Shown here: one piece after another, positions 21,897 to 31,532 of the stretch | Numbering within the stretch: position 1 is the stretch's first letter | Layout: each line of letters starts with the position of its first letter | Assembly: GCF_001879105.1 (NCBI RefSeq) | Contig: NZ_MLCF01000004.1 | Coordinates: 25,043 to 89,042, forward strand | DNA: 64,000 nucleotides | Direction of reading: 5' to 3' | Origin: Mangrovactinospora gilvigrisea | Lineage (GTDB): Bacteria; Actinomycetota; Actinomycetes; Streptomycetales; Streptomycetaceae | The notes under the pieces: model-generated | The model's database searches: none | Told to the model about the DNA's origin: nothing | What the model saw: only the letters and a program-made list of their open reading frames with translations | Made by a program: the position numbers and the translations under genes

Positions 21897-22736
21897 GTGG
21901 TGGGTGTGGAGACGGTGCGGGTACGGCTGGACCTGGGGTACGACGGGTCCGGCTTCTCCGGGTGGGCCCGGCAGAAGGACGGCCGGCGGACGGTCCAGCA
22001 GGAGCTGGAGGACGCCATCGGCATCGTGCTCCGGCTGGGCGGGCCCGTCGCGCTGACCGTCGCCGGGCGGACGGACGCTGGGGTGCATGCGCGCGGCCAG
22101 GTCGCGCACGTCGACCTGCCGGCCGAGGTGTGGGCCGAGCAGGAGGACGGCGACAAGCTCGTCAGGCGGCTCGCTGGGCGGCTGCCGGGGGATGTGCGGG
22201 TGTTCCGGGCGTCGGTCGCGCCGGAGGGCTTCGATGCCCGGTTCTCGGCGGTTTGGCGCCGGTATGCGTACCGGGTCTGCGACACCAACGCGGGGCCGGA
22301 TCCGCTGATGCGGAATCAGGTGCTGTGGCACGACCGCCCGCTCGATCTGGAGCGGATGAACGCGGCCGCTTCGGAGCTGCTGGGGGAGCACGACTTCGCC
22401 GCGTACTGCAAGCGGCGGGAGGGCGCGACGACCATCAGGGAGCTGCTGGACGTGGGGTGGTCGCGGTCGCGGGAGGGCTATGCGGTGGCCACGGTGAAGG
22501 CGGACGCGTTCTGCCACAACATGGTGCGGGCGCTGGTGGGGGCGATGCTGTGCGTGGGGGACGGGCGGCGCGGCACGTCCTTCCCCGGTGAGGTGCTGCG
22601 GTCGGGGGAGCGGAACTCGGCGGTGAACGTGGTGCGGGCGCACGGGCTGGTGCTGGAGGAGGTCGGGTATCCGGCGGACGCGCTGCTGGCGGCGCGGGTG
22701 CGGGAGGCCCGGCGGATGCGGTCGCTGAGCGGCTGA
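21897..22736 (+). CDS. truA: tRNA pseudouridine synthase A
   Basis: Makes pseudouridine at positions 38-40 of the tRNA anticodon arm. The 279-residue protein has the catalytic motif [16 protein letters not shown] with Asp60 as nucleophile, and family segments RYAYRVCD and [14 protein letters not shown]. Start is GTG 21897; GTG 21900 has the better distance (7 nt) from GGAGG at 21888-21892, so the true start may be one codon later. It commonly follows rplQ in actinobacteria. Confidence 0.95.
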   Translation: MVGVETVRVRLDLGYDGSGFSGWARQKDGRRTVQQELEDAIGIVLRLGGPVALTVAGRTDAGVHARGQVAHVDLPAEVWAEQEDGDKLVRRLAGRLPGDVRVFRASVAPEGFDARFSAVWRRYAYRVCDTNAGPDPLMRNQVLWHDRPLDLERMNAAASELLGEHDFAAYCKRREGATTIRELLDVGWSRSREGYAVATVKADAFCHNMVRALVGAMLCVGDGRRGTSFPGEVLRSGERNSAVNVVRAHGLVLEEVGYPADALLAARVREARRMRSLSG

Positions 22737-22743
22737 GTCCGCC

Positions 22744-22790
22744 GCCCCTCGGCCCCGGCACCCCGCCCGAGGTGCGCGGGGGCGAGGGGC
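22744..22790 (+). terminator. truA terminator hairpin
   Basis: GCCCCTCG plus CCCC pair with GGGG plus CGAGGGGC with one bulge, 8 nt after the truA stop. The arm contains CCCCGGCACCCCGCCCG, part of the dispersed intergenic element. Confidence 0.65.
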
Positions 22791-22844
22791 CCGTCGGTGG
22801 AAAACCGGTTTCGGGGTGGGGGAGATCGAACGAGAATCTTCGGC

Positions 22845-24497
22845 ATGGGTCGCAGCGGGCATGTCGAGGTCTCTCACCTGGAGTACCACCTGCCGGACGG
22901 GCGGACGTTGTTCGACGACGCCTCGTTCCGGGTGGGCGAGGGGGTGACGGCCGCCTTGGTGGGGGCCAACGGGGCCGGGAAGACCACGCTGCTGCGGCTT
23001 CTCGCGGGCGACATCGAGCCGCACGGCGGCTCGGTGGTGGTCTCCGGCGGCCTGGGGGTGATGCGTCAGTTCATCGGCGTCACCGGGAATGCCCAGGGGC
23101 AGCTTCCCGCCGACGCGGGGGTGCGGGACCTGCTGGTCTCCGTCGCCCCGGAGCGGATCCGGCGGGCGGCGGCCGCGGTGGACGCCGCCGAGCTGGAGGT
23201 GATGGCGCGGGACGACGAGCCCGCCCAGCTGCGCTACGCGCAGGCCCTCGCCGACTGGTCGGACGCCGGCGGCTACGACGCCGAGGTGGTCTGGGACGCC
23301 TGCACCGAGGCAGCGCTGGGCGTCCCGTTCGAGCGGGCGCAGTGGCGCTCGCTGGGGACGCTCTCCGGCGGCGAGCAGAAGCGCCTCGTCCTGGAGGCCC
23401 TGCTGCGCGGCCCCGACGCGGTGCTGCTGCTGGACGAGCCGGACAACTACCTCGACGTCCCCGGCAAGCAGTGGCTGGAGGAGCAGCTTCGGGCGTCGTC
23501 CAAGACTGTGCTCTTCGTCTCCCACGACCGCGAGCTGCTGGCCCGCGCCGCCGACCGGATCGTGAGCGTGGAGGCGGGCCCGCCGAACAGCACGGTGTGG
23601 GTGCACGGCGGCGGCTTCGGCACCTTCCACCAGGCGCGCGAGGAGCGATTCGAGCGTTTCGACGAGCTGCGCCGGGTGTGGGACAAGAAACACACCCAGC
23701 TCAAGGAGCTGGTCGCGCGGCTCCGGCAGCAGGCCGCGAACAGCGCCGACATGGCGAGCCGCTACCACGCGGCGCAGACCCGGCTGCGGAAGTTCGAGGA
23801 GGCCGGCCCGCCGCAGGAGCGGCCGCGCAAGCAGGACATCAGAATGCGGCTCAAGGGCGGCCGCACCGGGGTGCGGGCCGTGATGTGCGAGCAGCTCGAA
23901 CTCACCGGCCTGATGCGCCCGTTCGACCTCGAGGTGTTCTTCGGGGAGCGGGTGGCGGTGCTGGGCAGCAACGGCTCGGGCAAGTCGCACTTCCTGCGGC
24001 TGCTGGGCGGTGATCCGTCGGTGGCGCACACCGGGGAGCACCGGCTGGGGGCGCGGGTGGTGCCGGGACTCTTCGTCCAGTCGCACGCCCATCCGGAGCT
24101 GCACGGCAGGACGTTGGTCCAGGTCCTGTGGGAGGAGCATGCGATGGACCGGGGGCGCGCGATGTCCGCGCTGCGCCGCTACGAGCTGGACCAGCGCGGC
24201 GACCAGCCCTACGAGAAGCTCTCCGGCGGGCAGCAGGCGCGCTTCCAGATCCTGCTGCTGGAGCTGGGCGGGGCGACGGCGCTGCTGCTCGACGAGCCCA
24301 CCGACAACCTGGACCTGGAGAGCGCCGAGGCGTTGCAGGAGGGGCTGGAGTCCTTCGAGGGAACGGTGATGGCGGTCACCCACGACCGCTGGTTCGCCCG
24401 GGGATTCGACCGGTTCCTGGTCTTCGACGAGGACGGCAGGGTGCGCGAGGCGGCCGAGCCGGTCTGGGACGTGGCTCGGGTCCGCCGGGCCCGGTAG
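22845..24497 (+). CDS. ABC-F family ATPase (no membrane domain)
   Basis: A soluble protein with two ABC ATPase domains, the ABC-F layout used by ribosome-associated factors and by antibiotic-resistance ribosome-protection proteins. From ATG 22845 it is 550 residues. Domain 1: Walker A GANGAGKTT, signature LSGGEQKR, Walker B LLLDEPDNYLD. Domain 2: Walker A GSNGSGKS, signature LSGGQQAR, Walker B LLLDEPTDNLDLES. The charged linker between them is long. Walker B motifs depart from the common DEPTNHLD form. It sits alone between truA and rplM. Substrate or drug link cannot be read from sequence; a housekeeping role is equally possible. Confidence 0.88.
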   Translation: MGRSGHVEVSHLEYHLPDGRTLFDDASFRVGEGVTAALVGANGAGKTTLLRLLAGDIEPHGGSVVVSGGLGVMRQFIGVTGNAQGQLPADAGVRDLLVSVAPERIRRAAAAVDAAELEVMARDDEPAQLRYAQALADWSDAGGYDAEVVWDACTEAALGVPFERAQWRSLGTLSGGEQKRLVLEALLRGPDAVLLLDEPDNYLDVPGKQWLEEQLRASSKTVLFVSHDRELLARAADRIVSVEAGPPNSTVWVHGGGFGTFHQAREERFERFDELRRVWDKKHTQLKELVARLRQQAANSADMASRYHAAQTRLRKFEEAGPPQERPRKQDIRMRLKGGRTGVRAVMCEQLELTGLMRPFDLEVFFGERVAVLGSNGSGKSHFLRLLGGDPSVAHTGEHRLGARVVPGLFVQSHAHPELHGRTLVQVLWEEHAMDRGRAMSALRRYELDQRGDQPYEKLSGGQQARFQILLLELGGATALLLDEPTDNLDLESAEALQEGLESFEGTVMAVTHDRWFARGFDRFLVFDEDGRVREAAEPVWDVARVRRAR

Positions 24498-24510
24498 TAC
24501 GATGGTGGCC

Positions 24511-24527
24511 GGGCGGCAGGTCCGCCC
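24511..24527 (+). terminator. Hairpin after ABC-F gene
   Basis: GGGCGG-CAGGT-CCGCCC forms a 6-bp stem 13 nt after the ABC-F stop and just upstream of the rplM promoter. Confidence 0.5.
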
Positions 24528-24538
24528 GTACACCCGTT

Positions 24539-24568
24539 TTGACCACACCCGCTGTCGCCCGGTAGTCT
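24539..24568 (+). promoter_or_regulatory. rplM-rpsI promoter
   Basis: TTGACC (24539-24544) and TAGTCT (24563-24568) are separated by 18 nt, a good match to the streptomycete HrdB consensus. This predicts a leader of about 148 nt before rplM, long enough for autoregulation by L13, though I see no specific structure that proves it. Confidence 0.7.
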
Positions 24569-24723
24569 GCCAGTTCGTTGTGCGTATTGGCTTGCTTGAG
24601 ATGGGAAGTCGGTACGCCGGAGTTCCCCCCGAGTGCGGCGGCCGGCTCAGCCCGGTGCTCAGCCAGTGAATCGGGTGGACCCCAAGTAAGGACCCCACTC
24701 ACTGAAAAGCGAAGGCTACGACC

Positions 24724-25173
24724 GTGCGCACGTACAGCCCTAAGCCCGGCGATGTCCAGCGTCAGTGGCACGTCATCGACGCGACCGACGTCGTGCTCGG
24801 CCGCCTGGCATCCCAGGCCGCCATTCTGCTCCGGGGCAAGCACAAGCCGGTGTACGCGCCGCACGTGGACGCCGGTGACTTCGTCATCATCGTCAACGCG
24901 GACAAGGTGCACCTGTCCGGCAACAAGCGGACGCAGAAGCTTGCCTACCGCCACTCCGGCTACCCGGGTGGTCTCCGGTCGGTCCGTTACGACGAGCTGC
25001 TGGAGAAGAACCCCGAGCGGGCCGTCGAGAAGGCGATCCGCGGCATGCTCCCGAAGAACTCCCTCGGTCGCCAGATGCTCTCGAAGCTGAAGGTGTACTC
25101 GGGTTCCGAGCACCCGCACGCCGCGCAGCAGCCGGTGCCCTACGAGATCAGCCAGCTCGCGCAGCAGGCGTGA
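24724..25173 (+). CDS. rplM: 50S ribosomal protein L13
   Basis: L13 is an early 50S assembly protein. The 149-residue product starts GTG 24724 ([20 protein letters not shown]), has [20 protein letters not shown] and the signature [18 protein letters not shown]. It forms a two-gene operon with rpsI, as in most bacteria. Confidence 0.98.
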   Translation: MRTYSPKPGDVQRQWHVIDATDVVLGRLASQAAILLRGKHKPVYAPHVDAGDFVIIVNADKVHLSGNKRTQKLAYRHSGYPGGLRSVRYDELLEKNPERAVEKAIRGMLPKNSLGRQMLSKLKVYSGSEHPHAAQQPVPYEISQLAQQA

Positions 25174-25213
25174 CGGCCACTACCCGAATCACAAGAAGCA
25201 GCTGAGGAGAACC

Positions 25214-25711
25214 GTGGCCGAGACCACTGTCGAGACCGTCTCCGAGGTCGTCGAGACCGTCGAGAGCGACGCGGCGCCGGAGAGCTACACCAGCGAGTCG
25301 CTGTCGTCCCGCTTCGGCGAGGCGCTGCCGGGTGCCGCGACGGGCCGCCGCAAGGAGGCCATCGCCCGCGTCCGCATCGTCCCGGGCTCCGGCCGTTGGA
25401 AGATCAACGGTCGCACCCTGGAGCAGTACTTCCCGAACAAGGTGCACCAGCAGATCGTGAACGAGCCGTTCAAGATCCTTGAGCTGGACGGCCGTTACGA
25501 CATCATCGCCCGCATCAGCGGCGGTGGCACCTCCGGCCAGGCCGGCGCCCTGCGCCTCGGCGTGGCCCGTGCCCTGAACGACGCGGACGCGGACAACAAC
25601 CGCGCCCCGCTGAAGAAGGCCGGCTTCCTGACCCGCGACGCGCGCGCCGTGGAGCGGAAGAAGGCCGGTCTGAAGAAGGCCCGCAAGGCTCCGCAGTACA
25701 GCAAGCGCTGA
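25214..25711 (+). CDS. rpsI: 30S ribosomal protein S9
   Basis: The S9 C-terminal tail reaches the P-site tRNA anticodon. The 165-residue protein starts GTG 25214 and carries an acidic N-terminal extension of about 45 residues typical of actinobacteria before the core [17 protein letters not shown]. It ends with the conserved [12 protein letters not shown]. Confidence 0.98.
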   Translation: MAETTVETVSEVVETVESDAAPESYTSESLSSRFGEALPGAATGRRKEAIARVRIVPGSGRWKINGRTLEQYFPNKVHQQIVNEPFKILELDGRYDIIARISGGGTSGQAGALRLGVARALNDADADNNRAPLKKAGFLTRDARAVERKKAGLKKARKAPQYSKR

Positions 25712-25734
25712 CGACGCAGCAGCGTCGCCGGTTG

Positions 25735-25779
25735 GCGCCCCGGAGGCACGTATCGTGCCTCCGGGGCGCTTTCTTTTTT
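25735..25779 (+). terminator. Canonical intrinsic terminator of rplM-rpsI
   Basis: A perfect 16-bp stem, GCGCCCCGGAGGCACG against CGTGCCTCCGGGGCGC, with loop TAT, is followed by TTTCTTTTTT. A real U-tract is uncommon in this genome; this is the cleanest Rho-independent terminator in the window. Confidence 0.95.
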
Positions 25780-25817
25780 GGGCAACCGAGTCAGGCAAGT
25801 GGAGAAGGGAACCACCG

Positions 25818-27179
25818 GTGGGACGACTCTTCGGGACGGACGGCGTGCGCGGGCAGGCGAACGGGCTGCTGACGGCGGAGCTGGCGCTCGGCCTGTCGAC
25901 GGCCGCGGCGCAGGTGCTGGGGGAGGCGGGGCGCTCGGGCAGCCACCGTCCGACCGCGGTGGTCGGGCGCGATCCGCGGGCCTCGGGCGAGTTCCTGGAG
26001 GCGGCGGTGGTCGCCGGCCTGGCCGGCGCGGGCGTGGACGTGCTGCGGGTGGGTGTGCTGCCGACGCCGGCGATCGCGCATCTGACGGCCGCTCTGGGGG
26101 CGGACTTCGGCGGGGTGCTTTCGGCGAGCCACAATCCGATGCCCGACAACGGCATCAAGTTCTTCGCCCGCGGCGGGCACAAGCTGGAGGACGAGCTGGA
26201 GGACGCCATCGAGGCGCGCTACCGGGAGCTCGCCGAGGGCAAGCCGTGGAACCGCCCGACCGGCGCCGATGTGGGCCGGGTCTCCGTCCACGACGAGGGG
26301 CTCGACACCTATGTCGCGCACCTGGTGGGCGTGCTGCCGAACCGGCTGGACGGGCTGAAGGTGGTGCTGGACGGCGCCAACGGCGCGGCCTCGCGGGTCT
26401 CGCCGGAGGCGTTCGCGCGGGCCGGCGCCGAGGTGGTGCCGATCTGCACGGACCCGGACGGCCTCAACATCAACGAGGGCTGCGGCTCGACGCACCTGGA
26501 GAAGCTGCAGGCCGCGGTGGTCGAGCAGGGCGCCGACCTGGGCATCGCGCACGACGGCGACGCGGACCGCTGCCTGGCGGTGGACGCCGAGGGCCGGGTC
26601 GTGGACGGCGACCAGATCATGGCGGTGCTCGCGGTGGGGATGCGGGACGCCGGCGCGCTGCGCCGGGACACCGTGGTGGCGACGGTGATGTCGAACCTCG
26701 GGTTCAAGCTGGCCATGCAGCGCGAGGGCATCCGCGTGGTGGAGACGGCGGTCGGCGACCGCTACGTCCTGGAGGAGATGCGGCGCTCCGGCTACGCGCT
26801 GGGCGGCGAGCAGTCCGGCCATGTGATCCTTCTCGACCATGCGACGACCGGGGACGGCACGCTGACCGGGCTGGCGCTGGCCGCGCGGGTGGCGGCGACC
26901 GGCCGCTCGCTGGCGGAGCTGGCGTCGGTGATGACGCGGCTGCCGCAGGTGATGGTGAACGTCCGGGGCGTGGACAAGGACCGCACGGCGGAGTCCGCGG
27001 AGATCGCCGCGGCGGTGGCCGGGGCCGAGGCGGAGCTGGGCGAGACCGGCCGGGTGCTGCTGCGTCCGTCGGGCACGGAGCCGCTGGTGCGGGTGATGGT
27101 GGAGGCCGCCGAGGAGGCGCATGCCGCGCTCATCGCCGAGCGGCTCGCCGCGGTGGTGCGCGCCTCGCTCGCCGTGTGA
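25818..27179 (+). CDS. glmM: Phosphoglucosamine mutase
   Basis: Converts glucosamine-6-phosphate to glucosamine-1-phosphate for UDP-GlcNAc and peptidoglycan synthesis. The 453-residue protein has the phosphoserine motif SASHNP (Ser104), the metal-binding loop DGDADR, the sugar-binding GGEQSGH and the phosphate-binding [15 protein letters not shown] 25818 has AAGGGA 7 nt upstream and gives [12 protein letters not shown]. The next enzyme in the pathway order, glmS, is 0.75 kb downstream. Confidence 0.97.
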   Translation: MGRLFGTDGVRGQANGLLTAELALGLSTAAAQVLGEAGRSGSHRPTAVVGRDPRASGEFLEAAVVAGLAGAGVDVLRVGVLPTPAIAHLTAALGADFGGVLSASHNPMPDNGIKFFARGGHKLEDELEDAIEARYRELAEGKPWNRPTGADVGRVSVHDEGLDTYVAHLVGVLPNRLDGLKVVLDGANGAASRVSPEAFARAGAEVVPICTDPDGLNINEGCGSTHLEKLQAAVVEQGADLGIAHDGDADRCLAVDAEGRVVDGDQIMAVLAVGMRDAGALRRDTVVATVMSNLGFKLAMQREGIRVVETAVGDRYVLEEMRRSGYALGGEQSGHVILLDHATTGDGTLTGLALAARVAATGRSLAELASVMTRLPQVMVNVRGVDKDRTAESAEIAAAVAGAEAELGETGRVLLRPSGTEPLVRVMVEAAEEAHAALIAERLAAVVRASLAV

Positions 27180-27282
27180 GTAACTGCACCTTCCGGGAAA
27201 TCGGTGGGGCTCAGGCATTCCGTTGGCGGGGGCGATGGGCCAGGATCGGCGGTTGTCCAACGGCGATGGGGAGATGACGAAG

Positions 27283-27861
27283 ATGGCGATCGGCAACGGC
27301 ATGGATGTGGAGCCCGGACGGGTGGCCGAAGCCCGACAAGGCGCCTATACCACCACGGGAGTGCTCTTCCTGCTGTTTGCGGTGATTCAACTGGGCTGGA
27401 CGGTCAAGGGAATCACCGATCTGAAGGACCACCCGGGGCCGAAGGACTATCTGCTGGCCCTGGGTGACCCCGCGTCCGGATACGCTCGCTATTTCCTCGG
27501 CTCCCCGGAGGACGTCGCCCTGTCGCTGGCGCTGCTGATCGTCGCCTTCGTGGCGTTCGCCAAGCGCCGGGCGGCGCGCGGCGCGGCCGTCGCGCTGGCC
27601 TTTGTGACGCTCTTTCTGGAGGCCCGCGGCCTGGTCGGATTGCACAACACGATGTACCGCAGCATCTTCCTGCACTCCGGCACCGAGAACATGCTGCGGG
27701 TGGCGACGTGGGGCGTCGGGGTGCTCTTTTCGGTGATCGTGCTGATCGTGATGCTGCGCGCCAGCGAGAGCTCGGAGATGGAGGCGATGGGGATGTCGCC
27801 CGGCGCGGCCTACGGCTCCTCCTCGGGCGGCTACAGCGACGGTCCCCAGACCCAGTGGTGA
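27283..27861 (+). CDS. Predicted four-helix membrane protein
   Basis: Not recognised beyond being an integral membrane protein. From ATG 27283 it is 192 residues with four hydrophobic helices (about residues 23-44, 82-98, 105-124 and 137-157) and a Ser/Gly-rich C-terminal tail. Starts at 27223 and 27274 are also in frame; 27283 was chosen because GGGGAG lies 9 nt upstream. It sits between glmM and glmS, so a cell-envelope role is plausible but not shown. Confidence 0.75.
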   Translation: MAIGNGMDVEPGRVAEARQGAYTTTGVLFLLFAVIQLGWTVKGITDLKDHPGPKDYLLALGDPASGYARYFLGSPEDVALSLALLIVAFVAFAKRRAARGAAVALAFVTLFLEARGLVGLHNTMYRSIFLHSGTENMLRVATWGVGVLFSVIVLIVMLRASESSEMEAMGMSPGAAYGSSSGGYSDGPQTQW

Positions 27862-27923
27862 CGCGGCATCCGCTGTCCCCTGTGTGGCGGCGGATGCTGA
27901 CGGTGCGTCGGAGGTCATCCCCT

Positions 27924-27935
27924 TAGGCTGGCCCC
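27924..27935 (+). promoter_or_regulatory. glmS -10 box, predicted leaderless start
   Basis: TAGGCT at 27924-27929 is followed by 6 nt and then the glmS ATG at 27936. With the usual -10-to-start distance, transcription would begin at or next to the A of ATG. No Shine-Dalgarno sequence fits between. A glmS ribozyme leader, as in firmicutes, is therefore excluded. Confidence 0.6.
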
Positions 27936-29813
27936 ATGTGCGGAATCGTGGGTTACACGGGCGCGGACGACGCGCTCGAAGTCGTGGTGAACGGGTTGAA
28001 ACGGCTGGAGTACCGCGGGTACGACTCGGCCGGCGTCGCCCTTCAGACGCCCGATGACGACGGTACCCTCGCCGTCGCCAAGCGGGCCGGAAAGCTCGTC
28101 AATCTGGAGAAGGCCCTCCAGGAGGAACCCCTTCCGGCGGCGACCGCCGGTATCGGGCATACCCGATGGGCCACTCATGGCGCTCCGAATGACGCGAATG
28201 CGCACCCGCATGCGGATAATTCGGGGCGCTTCGCGGTCGTGCACAACGGGATCATCGAGAATTTCGCGGTACTGCGCACGGAATTGACGGACCGTGGGCA
28301 TGAGCTGGTGTCCGAGACGGACACCGAGGTCGTGGCGCATCTGCTCGCCGAGGAGTCCCGGGACATGGCGGCGGCCGGAGCGGCCGCCGGCGGCCTCGCC
28401 GAGGCGATGCGCCGGGTCTGCCGGCGCCTGGAGGGCGCCTTCACCCTGGTCGCGGTGGACGCCGCCGAGCCGGGCGTGATCGTCGCCGCCCGCCGGAACT
28501 CCCCGCTGGTGGTCGGGCTGGGCGAGGGCGGGAACTTCCTCGCCTCGGACGTCGCCGCGTTCATCGCGTACACCCGCCGGGCCGTGGAGCTGGGCCAGGA
28601 CCAGGTGGTGCGGCTCACCCCGGACGGCATGGAGGTGACCGGCTTCGACGGCGCGCCGGGCGAGGTCCGCGAGTACCACGTCGACTGGGACGCGTCGGCC
28701 GCCGAGAAGGGCGGCTACGACTACTTCATGCTCAAGGAGATCGCCGAGCAGCCGAAGGCGGTGGCCGACACCCTGCTGGGGCGGATCGGCGCGGACGGCC
28801 GGCTGACGCTCGACGAGATCCGCATCCCGGACCGGGCGCTGCGCGAGGCCGACAAGATCGTCATCGTGGGCTGCGGCACCGCCTTCCACGCCGGCCTGAT
28901 CGCCAAGTACGCCATCGAGCACTGGACCCGCATCCCCTGCGAGGTCGAGCTGGCCAGCGAGTTCCGCTACCGGGACCCGATCCTGGACCGGCGCACGCTG
29001 GTGGTGGCGATCAGTCAGTCCGGCGAGACCATGGACACCCTGATGGCCCTTCGGCACGCGCGCGAGCAGGGCTCGCGGGTGCTGGCGATCTGCAACACCA
29101 ACGGCTCGACGATCCCGCGGGAGTCCGACGCGGTGCTCTACACCCACGCCGGGCCGGAGGTCGCGGTGGCGTCCACCAAGGCGTTCCTCACCCAGCTGGT
29201 GGCCTGCTACCTGGTGGCGCTCTACCTGGGCCAGGTGCGGCAGACCAAGTGGGGCGACGAGATCGGCGCGGTGGTGCGTCAGCTCGCCGACAGCGGGCGC
29301 CTGGTGGAGCAGGTGCTGCACACCATGGAGCCGGTGCGGGAGCTGGCCAGGTCGCTCGCCGACGCGCGGTCGGTGCTCTTCCTGGGGCGGCATGTGGGCT
29401 ACCCGGTGGCGCTGGAGGGCGCGCTGAAGCTCAAGGAGCTGGCGTACATGCACGCCGAGGGGTTCGCGGCGGGCGAGCTGAAGCACGGCCCGATCGCGCT
29501 GATCGAGGACGGGCTGCCGGTGGTGGTCGTGGTGCCGTCGCCGCAGGGGCGGTCGGTGCTGCACGACAAGATCGTCTCCAATATCCAGGAGGTCCGGGCG
29601 CGGGGTGCGCGCACGATCGTGGTGGCGGAGGAGGGCGACACCGCGGTGGAGCCGTACGCCGACCACCTGATCCGCGTCCCCGCGGTGCCGACGCTGCTGC
29701 AGCCGCTGGTGGCGACGGTGCCGCTGCAGGTCTTCGCGTGTGAGCTGGCGACCGCGAAGGGGCATGAGGTGGATCAGCCGCGGAATCTGGCGAAGTCGGT
29801 GACGGTGGAGTAG
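27936..29813 (+). CDS. glmS: Glutamine--fructose-6-phosphate aminotransferase
   Basis: First committed enzyme of amino-sugar synthesis: fructose-6-phosphate + Gln to glucosamine-6-phosphate + Glu. The 625-residue protein has the Ntn amidotransferase domain with N-terminal catalytic Cys (MCGIVGYTGA), GHTRWATHG and a substrate loop, followed by two SIS domains (GCGTAFHAG; ISQSGETMDTL; GRHVGYPVALEGALKLKEL) and the conserved C-terminus DQPRNLAKSVTVE. nnrD/E follows 49 nt downstream. Confidence 0.97.
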   Translation: MCGIVGYTGADDALEVVVNGLKRLEYRGYDSAGVALQTPDDDGTLAVAKRAGKLVNLEKALQEEPLPAATAGIGHTRWATHGAPNDANAHPHADNSGRFAVVHNGIIENFAVLRTELTDRGHELVSETDTEVVAHLLAEESRDMAAAGAAAGGLAEAMRRVCRRLEGAFTLVAVDAAEPGVIVAARRNSPLVVGLGEGGNFLASDVAAFIAYTRRAVELGQDQVVRLTPDGMEVTGFDGAPGEVREYHVDWDASAAEKGGYDYFMLKEIAEQPKAVADTLLGRIGADGRLTLDEIRIPDRALREADKIVIVGCGTAFHAGLIAKYAIEHWTRIPCEVELASEFRYRDPILDRRTLVVAISQSGETMDTLMALRHAREQGSRVLAICNTNGSTIPRESDAVLYTHAGPEVAVASTKAFLTQLVACYLVALYLGQVRQTKWGDEIGAVVRQLADSGRLVEQVLHTMEPVRELARSLADARSVLFLGRHVGYPVALEGALKLKELAYMHAEGFAAGELKHGPIALIEDGLPVVVVVPSPQGRSVLHDKIVSNIQEVRARGARTIVVAEEGDTAVEPYADHLIRVPAVPTLLQPLVATVPLQVFACELATAKGHEVDQPRNLAKSVTVE

Positions 29814-29862
29814 CACGGGCGGCGGGGACGCCCGCCGGGGCGGACGAGCGGAGGAGGCCGGG

Positions 29863-31443
29863 ATGCGGGTCGCGCACAGCGTGGCGAAGGTGCGGGAGGC
29901 GGAGGAGGCGCTGATGGCGCGTCTTCCGGAGGGGGCGCTGATGCAGCGGGCGGCGGCCGGGCTGGCCGCCGTCTGCGCCCGGCTGCTGCGGGAGTCGGGG
30001 CGGGTGCGCGGCCGAGTGGTGGTGGTGCTCGCTGGCAGCGGCGGGAACGGCGGCGACGCGCTGTACGCGGGCGCGCGCCTCGCCGGGCGCGGCGCGGAGG
30101 TGCACGCCGTGCTGACCGCCCCGAAGCGCGCCCACCCCGGCGGCCTCGCGGCGCTGCGCGCGGCGGGCGGGCGGGTGGCGGAGCTGGGCGACGTCGACGG
30201 TGCCGCCGCGGCGGCGCTCCTCGGCCGGGCCGAGCTGGTGCTGGACGGGATCGTCGGGATCGGCGGCCGCGGCGGCCTGCGCGACGAGGTGATGCCGCTC
30301 GTCCGGGTCCTGCGCGGGGTGCGGCGTCCGCTGGTGGTGGCGGTGGACGTGCCCAGCGGCGTGGACGCCGACACCGGCGCCGTCGTCCCCGAGACCGCCG
30401 CCGCCGGCCCGGACGGGGAGCCGGCGGGGCTCGGGGCGCGGGCCGTGCGCGCGGATGTCACGGTCACCTTCGGGACCGGGAAGCCCGGGCTCTTCGTCGA
30501 CCCCGGAGCGCAGCACGCCGGGGCGGTGGAGCTGGTCGACATCGGGCTGGAGCCGTGGCTCGGAGCCGCCGACCTGCTGATCCCTCAGCATGCCGACGTG
30601 GCCCGCCGGTTGCGCGGCATCGCGCCGCGCCCGGAGAGCGACAAGTACCGCCGCGGGGTCGTCGGCATCGCCGCCGGCTCGGCGCGCTACCCGGGCGCCG
30701 CGCTGCTCTCCGTGGCGGGCGCGGCGCGCGGCGGGGCGGGCGCGGTGCGCTACGCGGGCGCCGCGGCCCGCGAGGTGGTGCGGGCGCATCCCGAGACGCT
30801 CGTCTCGGACGGGCTGCCGGGCGGGGCGGGCCGGGTGCAGGCCTGGGTGGTCGGGCCCGGTCTGTCGCGGGACGAGCACGCGGCGCGGATCGTCGACGAC
30901 GTGCTGGCGCTGGAGGCCGTCCTGCCGAAGCTCTTCGACGCGGACGCGCTGGCGCTGGTCGCCGAGCGCGGCCCGCAGGTGCTGCGCGGCCGCCACCCGA
31001 ACGCGCTGCTCACCCCGCACGCGGGCGAGGCTGCGCGGCTGCTCGGCGAGGGCTGGTCGGCGGCCCGGGTGGAGGCCGAGCGGATCGCGGCGGTGCGCGA
31101 GCTGGCGGGGCGCTACGGCGTCGCGGTGCTGCTCAAGGGGTCGACGACGCTGCTGGCGGCGCCCGGCGACGGCCCCGTGCACGTCAACCCGACCGGGACG
31201 GGCTGGCTGGCGACGGCCGGCAGCGGGGACGTGCTCGCCGGCCTGGCGGGCGCGCAGCTCGCCGCCGGCGGGAGCGCGCTGGGGGCGGGCGCGACGGCGG
31301 CGTACCTGCACGGCCTCGCGGGCCGGCGGGCGGCTTTCGGGGACGGGGCCGTCGGAGCGCCGATCACGGCGGGGGACGTGGCCGCGGCGCTGCCGGAGGT
31401 GTGGCGTCAGGTCGTCAGCTCGGGGGCGTCGGACGGCGTCTGA
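29863..31443 (+). CDS. nnr: Bifunctional NAD(P)H-hydrate repair enzyme
   Basis: Repairs damaged NAD(P)H hydrates. The 526-residue protein joins an N-terminal YjeF_N epimerase domain (about 1-220; GGNGGDALYAGARLA) and a C-terminal ADP-dependent dehydratase domain (about 245-520; LTPHAGEAARLLG, NPTGTGWLATAGSGDVLAG). Streptomycetes usually have this gene between acpS and alr; here it directly follows glmS with no acpS between. Codon bias is strongly GC3-rich. Confidence 0.93.
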   Translation: MRVAHSVAKVREAEEALMARLPEGALMQRAAAGLAAVCARLLRESGRVRGRVVVVLAGSGGNGGDALYAGARLAGRGAEVHAVLTAPKRAHPGGLAALRAAGGRVAELGDVDGAAAAALLGRAELVLDGIVGIGGRGGLRDEVMPLVRVLRGVRRPLVVAVDVPSGVDADTGAVVPETAAAGPDGEPAGLGARAVRADVTVTFGTGKPGLFVDPGAQHAGAVELVDIGLEPWLGAADLLIPQHADVARRLRGIAPRPESDKYRRGVVGIAAGSARYPGAALLSVAGAARGGAGAVRYAGAAAREVVRAHPETLVSDGLPGGAGRVQAWVVGPGLSRDEHAARIVDDVLALEAVLPKLFDADALALVAERGPQVLRGRHPNALLTPHAGEAARLLGEGWSAARVEAERIAAVRELAGRYGVAVLLKGSTTLLAAPGDGPVHVNPTGTGWLATAGSGDVLAGLAGAQLAAGGSALGAGATAAYLHGLAGRRAAFGDGAVGAPITAGDVAAALPEVWRQVVSSGASDGV

Positions 31444-31532
31444 CGGAGTGCGGGGCGCCGCGGGGCGACGCATGGTGGAGTCCGCGGGCCGGCCTGCTGC
31501 GGGCCGGACGACTCCCTCAGGAAGGTGCGGCG

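Noticed and set aside
21201..24698. 1165-codon minus-strand open frame across rplQ, truA and the ABC-F gene
   Set aside because: It crosses several well-supported plus-strand genes and their terminators and shows no motif; an artefact of base composition.
27862..27935. glmS ribozyme/riboswitch
   Set aside because: The glmS -10 box lies only 6 nt before the ATG, leaving no room for a leader RNA.
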